Notes under the pieces: model-generated
Database searches by the model: none
What the model saw: the letters and a program-made list of their open reading frames with translations, nothing else
What the model was told of the DNA's origin: nothing
Source: Gammaproteobacteria bacterium
Lineage (GTDB): Bacteria > Pseudomonadota > Gammaproteobacteria > SZUA-229
NCBI GenBank assembly: GCA_029882215.1
Contig: JAOULC010000014.1
Location: forward strand, 1-64,000
Reading direction: 5' to 3'
DNA length: 64,000 nucleotides
Part shown: one piece after another, positions 58,187-64,000 of the stretch
Position numbering within the stretch: the stretch's first letter is position 1
Layout of the letters: every line of letters begins with the position of its first letter
Made by a program: the position numbers and the translations under genes

Positions 58187-59113
58187 TTACTCTGCCGCTA
58201 TTTTAACCTGATCTCGCCCCATATTCTTTGCACGATATAGTGCTTCATCTGTTCTCTTGAAAAGTGAATCACTACCTTCTCCATAACAGTAACTGCCCAT
58301 ACCAATACTCACACTGATATTTATTAACTGTTCATCATATTCTACTAATAAACCTCTAACTGAAAGGCGAATACGCTCGGCCACATCCATAGCCGTTAAC
58401 GAATCAACATCACTCAGTAAAATCGCGAACTCTTCACCGCCGTAGCGAAACACAACATCACTGCTACGGGTTGCATCTTTCAGTGCATTCGCAACAGCAC
58501 GGAGCACCTGATCACCTGCAGCATGGCCATACACATCATTTACTTTTTTAAAAAAATCAATATCCAGCAGCATTAATGAAAGGGGTAATTTATGTCGTTC
58601 TGCCAGGCTCAACTCACGCTCAATATCCCGATCATATGCAGCACGATTATGTAAACCGGTTAAGGCATCAAGCTGAGACATCAATACCGCTTTACGATAC
58701 TGAATAGCATTACGTAACGGCTGCACCAGCACGCAAAGTAATTTTTCCAGATGCTTTAATTCAGTTTCTGAGAAACGACGCCCGCGGTAAACGGTTAACT
58801 CGCCTAACACCACATCTTCAATATTCAGGCTATAGGAACACTTATGCCGTGACTGTCGGCCAAAGTGGAGATTTATTGCCGGCTCGGGGTAAGCCAGTGA
58901 GTAATGAAAACCATCAAATAACAGATCTTCAGCCACTGCCTGCATAAAAATTTCAACGCACTGATCGACCTCCAGTGTCGCTAACAGACGGTTGGTTATG
59001 CTATATAACCGGCGCTCCAGCTGCGCCTGACGGTATTCTTTAATCCGTTCAGCACCAAAATTGGTAACCTCAAGATTGCGCTCTAATACTGGTAATTGAA
59101 TTTGTGTACTCAT
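58187..59113 (-). CDS. Diguanylate cyclase with N-terminal GAF-like domain
   Basis: The 308-residue protein has a GAF-like region (about 35-135) and a GGDEF domain (about 145-305). The active-site signature is GGEEF at 225-229 in FRYGGEEFAILLS. RSSD five residues upstream (216-219) fits the RxxD inhibitory site, so c-di-GMP should feed back on it. There is no membrane helix, so it responds to a cytoplasmic signal. Target unknown. It is a single-gene unit between nnrDE and a pentapeptide protein. Confidence 0.9.
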   Translation of the reverse strand: MSTQIQLPVLERNLEVTNFGAERIKEYRQAQLERRLYSITNRLLATLEVDQCVEIFMQAVAEDLLFDGFHYSLAYPEPAINLHFGRQSRHKCSYSLNIEDVVLGELTVYRGRRFSETELKHLEKLLCVLVQPLRNAIQYRKAVLMSQLDALTGLHNRAAYDRDIERELSLAERHKLPLSLMLLDIDFFKKVNDVYGHAAGDQVLRAVANALKDATRSSDVVFRYGGEEFAILLSDVDSLTAMDVAERIRLSVRGLLVEYDEQLINISVSIGMGSYCYGEGSDSLFKRTDEALYRAKNMGRDQVKIAAE

Positions 59114-59243
59114 GACCTGTAAATCCTGTTAATGATTTACAGTATAATTAGCTAATATCGTGCCAGAGATAAATATCACTATATAAACAATAACTTAGGT
59201 ACTAATGTGCTATGTTTTGTCAAATAATTGACGACATATCCGG

Positions 59244-60179
59244 TTATTTTTTAACTTCCGGAATACAGCGATCAACAGACTGACGTGCACAGCGTTCCCC
59301 GTCGGTCCAGATTGCATGATCAAAACGAGTGCCTTGCACCAGCACGTTTGAAAGCATGGCATTTGTTAAATCTGCATAAGAAAGGTCCGCGCCTGATAAA
59401 TCAGCATTACTTAAGTTGGCATTATTTAAGTTAGCACCAACCAATAGAGTGCGGTTAAGATTTGCCTGTGACAGGTTTGCATTTTCAAGGCCCGCATAAG
59501 ACAGATTAGCTGCACTAAAGTTTGTTTTTACTAAAAGCGCGCCAGTTAGACGGGTGCTTTGCAGGTTGCTTTTTTCCAGGTTCATAGACACCAGATCAAT
59601 ACTGATCTTGTTACATGACTGCCAGTCAATACCGGCAGCCGGTTTTACCGAGCAGTCAGTATCAGCTACTCTTATAACGGGATCTAACAGTAAAAAACTG
59701 ATCATTAATACCGACACTACAATGACAAGACTAACCACCCCATACAGTGTGAGTCTTTTAGTTTTAACACGCTGTGCAGAAAAATCCGATTTTAATTTAA
59801 GGTATGAAGAAGAGACTTCTTCTTTGTTTTTGCGCCGCTCACCCGGCTGCCGGCGACCATCACTAATACCATCATCAGTCTGTCGCTGATGAGCTTCACG
59901 GCGAATATCACCACGACGTTCGTCTTCACGTAATTTAGCCTGATGCAAACCTGCCTTTCTACCTGCCAGATGGCTCTGTTTAACTTCATCCGGAATTAAA
60001 GAAGGTAAGCGGGCAATGGGAATCCATTTACTTTTATCCATACTCACCAGCGTATCGGTATCAATCCGCCCAAGAATAAGATAACTGCCAATTAGCTTAA
60101 CCGGAAAAGGCCCGGTAATCTTTTCACTTTTTTTTATATACCAGAGTACTGGCTTACTATGCGACTGATCATTCATCAT
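59244..60179 (-). CDS. GYF-like / pentapeptide-repeat membrane protein
   Basis: The start is uncertain; ATG 60179 is chosen and ATG 60194 is also possible. The protein of about 311 residues begins with a GYF_2-type domain (about 10-70: LWYIKKSEKITGPFPVKLIG). A basic Arg/Asp-rich stretch follows (about 80-130) and then a membrane helix (about 145-170). The C-terminal part, probably periplasmic, has a pentapeptide repeat: NLSYAGLENANLSQANLNRT, then more A(D/N)LSx units (about 210-290). Such repeats form a right-handed beta helix. The layout hints at a link between a cytoplasmic peptide-binding domain and an outer scaffold. Function unknown. Confidence 0.72.
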   Translation of the reverse strand: MMNDQSHSKPVLWYIKKSEKITGPFPVKLIGSYLILGRIDTDTLVSMDKSKWIPIARLPSLIPDEVKQSHLAGRKAGLHQAKLREDERRGDIRREAHQRQTDDGISDGRRQPGERRKNKEEVSSSYLKLKSDFSAQRVKTKRLTLYGVVSLVIVVSVLMISFLLLDPVIRVADTDCSVKPAAGIDWQSCNKISIDLVSMNLEKSNLQSTRLTGALLVKTNFSAANLSYAGLENANLSQANLNRTLLVGANLNNANLSNADLSGADLSYADLTNAMLSNVLVQGTRFDHAIWTDGERCARQSVDRCIPEVKK

Positions 60180-60267
60180 TAAATAATAGCCCATCAATAA
60201 AAAAGTTTGCGGTATTCAGTGTTCAGTTTGCAGTTAAACCAAACCAAACACTAGTCACTATCTGAGT

Positions 60268-61560
<1,293 letters not shown>

Positions 61561-61596
61561 TTAAAATATATTGAAGTCATACACAGTAATTTGTGT

Positions 61597-61977
61597 TTAT
61601 AGAAATTGCTTACCCAAAACAAAACCTATCCAGATGGCCAAAATACAGCTGAATACACTGATCAGCATATTCAACCCGGCTTTACTTAATTCGCCCTGCT
61701 GGATCAGCTGCATGGTTTCCAGTGAAAAGGTTGAGAATGTAGTAAAGGCACCTAAAAAACCGATCAGGATGGCCGCCCGCCATTCTGTCGAGACGCTAAA
61801 TTTTTCGATAAGAAATACACTCATCACTCCCATCAAAAAAGACCCCGCCACATTGACGGTTAAGGTGCCATATGGAAAGGCTCTGCCTAAAACGTTATAC
61901 ACCATGCTGGAAATACCAAATCGCATAACCGACCCGGCAGCACCGCCACAGGCGATAAAAAGCAGCTCCTTCCACAT
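61597..61977 (-). CDS. crcB: Fluoride channel CrcB/Fluc
   Basis: The 126-residue protein has four membrane helices and the family motifs GGAAGSVMRFGIS (about 10-22), GTLTVNVAGSFLMG (about 37-50, with the conserved Asn) and GFLGAFTTFSTFSLE (about 73-87). It forms dual-topology dimers that let fluoride out. Four bases separate it from the acnB stop. No fluoride riboswitch can precede it, since it lies right behind acnB. Confidence 0.96.
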   Translation of the reverse strand: MWKELLFIACGGAAGSVMRFGISSMVYNVLGRAFPYGTLTVNVAGSFLMGVMSVFLIEKFSVSTEWRAAILIGFLGAFTTFSTFSLETMQLIQQGELSKAGLNMLISVFSCILAIWIGFVLGKQFL

Positions 61978-61981
61978 TTAA

Positions 61982-64000
61982 CTAGCCCAGTGTTACCGGA
62001 AAAACATTAGCGGCCACATCACGGTATTCTGCCATCTGATTAAAGTTCAGGTACTGGTATATCTCATCCGACATCGGCTCGATATTGCCCATCAGCTGCA
62101 TATATTCTTCCATATCAGGGATATGACCCAGAATAGAACAGATAGCCGCCAGCTCAGCTGAACCCAAATAAACATTGGCACCATTACCTAAGCGGTTAGG
62201 GAAGTTTCTGGTTGAAGTAGAGAACACGGTTGCGCCATCAGCAACACGTGCCTGATTACCCATGCACAATGAACAACCCGGCATTTCGGTGCGTGCACCG
62301 GCTTTACCGAAAGTGCTGTACACGCCTTCTTCAATAAGCTGTTTCTCATCCATACGTGTTGGCGGAGCAACCCATAAACGTGTCGGTATATTATTAGTGC
62401 CTTCAAGCAATTTACCGGCTGCACGGTAATGACCGATATTGGTCATGCATGAGCCGATAAAGACTTCATCAATTTTAGTGCCTTTAACATCCGATAATGT
62501 TTTCACATCATCCGGATCATTCGGACAAGCCAGAATCGGCTCTTTAATGTCATTCAGATCAATTTCTATGATTTCTGCATATTCTGCATCGGCATCCGGC
62601 TCGATCAACGTCGGGTTAGCTAACCAGCCTTCCATTGCATCTATGCGGCGCTGCAAAGTGCGCTTGTCTTCATAACCGTCGGCAATCATGCATTTTAATA
62701 AAGTGATGTTTGATGCCAGGTATTCAGCAATCGATTTTTCACCCAGACGAATCGTGCAACCGTTAGCAGAACGTTCAGCTGACGCATCAGATAGTTCAAA
62801 CGCCTGCTCGATTTTCAGATCCGGCAGACCTTCAATTTCTAACACACGGCCGTTAAAGACATTCTTTTTACCTTTCTTCTCAACCGTTAATAAACCTTTC
62901 TGAATTGCCACATAAGGAATGGCATTCACCAGATCACGCAAGGTAATACCGGGCTGCATTTCACCTTTAAAACGCACCAGAACCGATTCCGGCATATCCA
63001 GCGGCATTACACCCATTGCCGCACCGAATGCCACTAAACCGGAACCGGCCGGGAATGAAATACCAATCGGAAAACGGGTATGGGAATCACCACCGGTACC
63101 CACTGTGTCCGGCATCACCATGCGGTTTAACCAGGAGTGAATAACACCATCACCGGGGCGCAATGACACACCGGCTCGCGTCTGCATGAACTCTGGTAGT
63201 GAATGCTGCAAGGTGATATCAACAGGCTTTGGATAAGCCGCTGTATGACAAAAACTTTGCATCACAAAATCAGCCGAGAAACCAAGACAAGCCAGTTCTT
63301 TTAGTTCATCGCGCGTCATTGCACCGGTGGTATCCTGAGAACCCACTGTTGTCATTCTTGGCTCACAATAAGTGTCAGGACGCACGCCTTCAACACCACA
63401 GGCTTTACCAACAATTTTCTGCGCCAGTGTAAAACCTTTACCTGTATCAGCCGGTGCCACAGGACGTAAAAACAAAGGAGACGGACCATCACCTAAACCA
63501 TCGCGCGCTTTATCGGTTAAACCACGACCAATGATTAACGGGATACGACCACCTGCCCGCACTTCGTCCGGCATGGTGGTTGGGCGTAAATCAAATTTAC
63601 ACAGCTCTTCACCGGCTTCATTCAGAATCATGCCAGCATAGGGTTTGATGGTAATCACATCACCGGTTTCCATACCTGCAACATCACACTCAATCGGTAA
63701 TGCGCCGGAGTCTTCGGCAGTGTTAAAAAAGATCGGTGCAATCTTGCCACCTAACACCACGCCACCCTGACGCTTGTTAGGAATAAACGGGATATCGTGT
63801 CCCATGTACCAGAGCACGGAGTTGATTGCCGACTTACGCGAAGAGCCGGTACCAACCACATCACCGACATAAGCCAGTGGGTGACCTTTTTTCTTCAGTT
63901 CTTCGATGGTTTCAAGTGGACTGTCCATTTTAGTCGCTAGCATTGACTTGGCGTGTAATGGAATATCCGGACGACTCCAGGCCTCTGTTGCCGGAGACAG
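61982..64000 (-). CDS. acnB: Aconitate hydratase B, N-terminus beyond window
   Basis: The frame stays open to the right edge with [20 protein letters not shown], so the true start lies beyond 64000. About 672 residues are visible of some 860. Cluster-binding Cys are in [16 protein letters not shown] and [27 protein letters not shown] and [17 protein letters not shown] are typical AcnB segments. It interconverts citrate and isocitrate and feeds the monomeric IDH of this window. It is followed by crcB. Confidence 0.97.
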   Translation of the reverse strand: MSPATEAWSRPDIPLHAKSMLATKMDSPLETIEELKKKGHPLAYVGDVVGTGSSRKSAINSVLWYMGHDIPFIPNKRQGGVVLGGKIAPIFFNTAEDSGALPIECDVAGMETGDVITIKPYAGMILNEAGEELCKFDLRPTTMPDEVRAGGRIPLIIGRGLTDKARDGLGDGPSPLFLRPVAPADTGKGFTLAQKIVGKACGVEGVRPDTYCEPRMTTVGSQDTTGAMTRDELKELACLGFSADFVMQSFCHTAAYPKPVDITLQHSLPEFMQTRAGVSLRPGDGVIHSWLNRMVMPDTVGTGGDSHTRFPIGISFPAGSGLVAFGAAMGVMPLDMPESVLVRFKGEMQPGITLRDLVNAIPYVAIQKGLLTVEKKGKKNVFNGRVLEIEGLPDLKIEQAFELSDASAERSANGCTIRLGEKSIAEYLASNITLLKCMIADGYEDKRTLQRRIDAMEGWLANPTLIEPDADAEYAEIIEIDLNDIKEPILACPNDPDDVKTLSDVKGTKIDEVFIGSCMTNIGHYRAAGKLLEGTNNIPTRLWVAPPTRMDEKQLIEEGVYSTFGKAGARTEMPGCSLCMGNQARVADGATVFSTSTRNFPNRLGNGANVYLGSAELAAICSILGHIPDMEEYMQLMGNIEPMSDEIYQYLNFNQMAEYRDVAANVFPVTLG

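Noticed and set aside
61978-61981. Fluoride riboswitch before crcB
   Set aside because: Only four bases separate crcB from acnB, leaving no room for an RNA switch.

Overview
The window reads as a contiguous chromosomal stretch of a gammaproteobacterium with moderate to low GC. Three things support this: the block amiC-mutL-miaA-hfq-hflX-hflK-hflC-DUF2065-hisZ-purA in the order usual for that class, AcnB-type aconitase, and Tat-exported respiratory enzymes. Order or genus cannot be fixed from the sequence alone. I see no rRNA, tRNA, insertion sequence, prophage or CRISPR array.

Positions 1-7200 are visibly more AT-rich. They hold the start of a secreted PKD-domain protein, an ATP/ADP-translocase-like membrane protein fused to a helical-repeat domain, a small cyclic-nucleotide-binding-domain protein and, convergent to them, a SpoIIE phosphatase / STAS / RsbW-like partner-switching set.

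Positions 7200-29970 form a formate dehydrogenase and molybdenum/tungsten cofactor island. A minus-strand group encodes DUF3305, DUF3306, a polyferredoxin, a TorD chaperone, a small Tat protein, FdhA (catalytic Cys, Tat signal), FdhB, a small lipoprotein and cytochrome b FdhC. Plus-strand groups encode MoaA-FdhD-HTH/PBP regulator and TupABC-MobA-MobB-MoeA. Between them lie a lone histidine kinase and a Cache-domain kinase with an NtrC-type sigma54 activator. Four sites with the strict GG-N10-GC sigma54 spacing sit before the DUF3305 gene, torD, moaA and tupA. A shared CAWTWTGACCCAC element lies at enhancer distance from three of them, so the island looks like one sigma54 regulon run by its own two-component system.

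Positions 30000-45000 hold a monomeric isocitrate dehydrogenase, a small outer-membrane-like protein, and an operon XpaC-like / TelA-like / DUF4178 / lipoprotein / DUF350 / membrane-fused aminopropyltransferase / K+ channel with RCK-like domain, preceded by a giant DUF2339 membrane protein. This operon is the best candidate for a poorly described envelope or polyamine stress system.

Positions 45000-64000 are core housekeeping genes on the minus strand: purA, hisZ, hflCK, hflX, hfq, miaA, mutL, amiC, tsaE, nnrDE, a GGDEF cyclase, a GYF/pentapeptide protein, serS, crcB and the larger part of acnB, which runs off the right edge.
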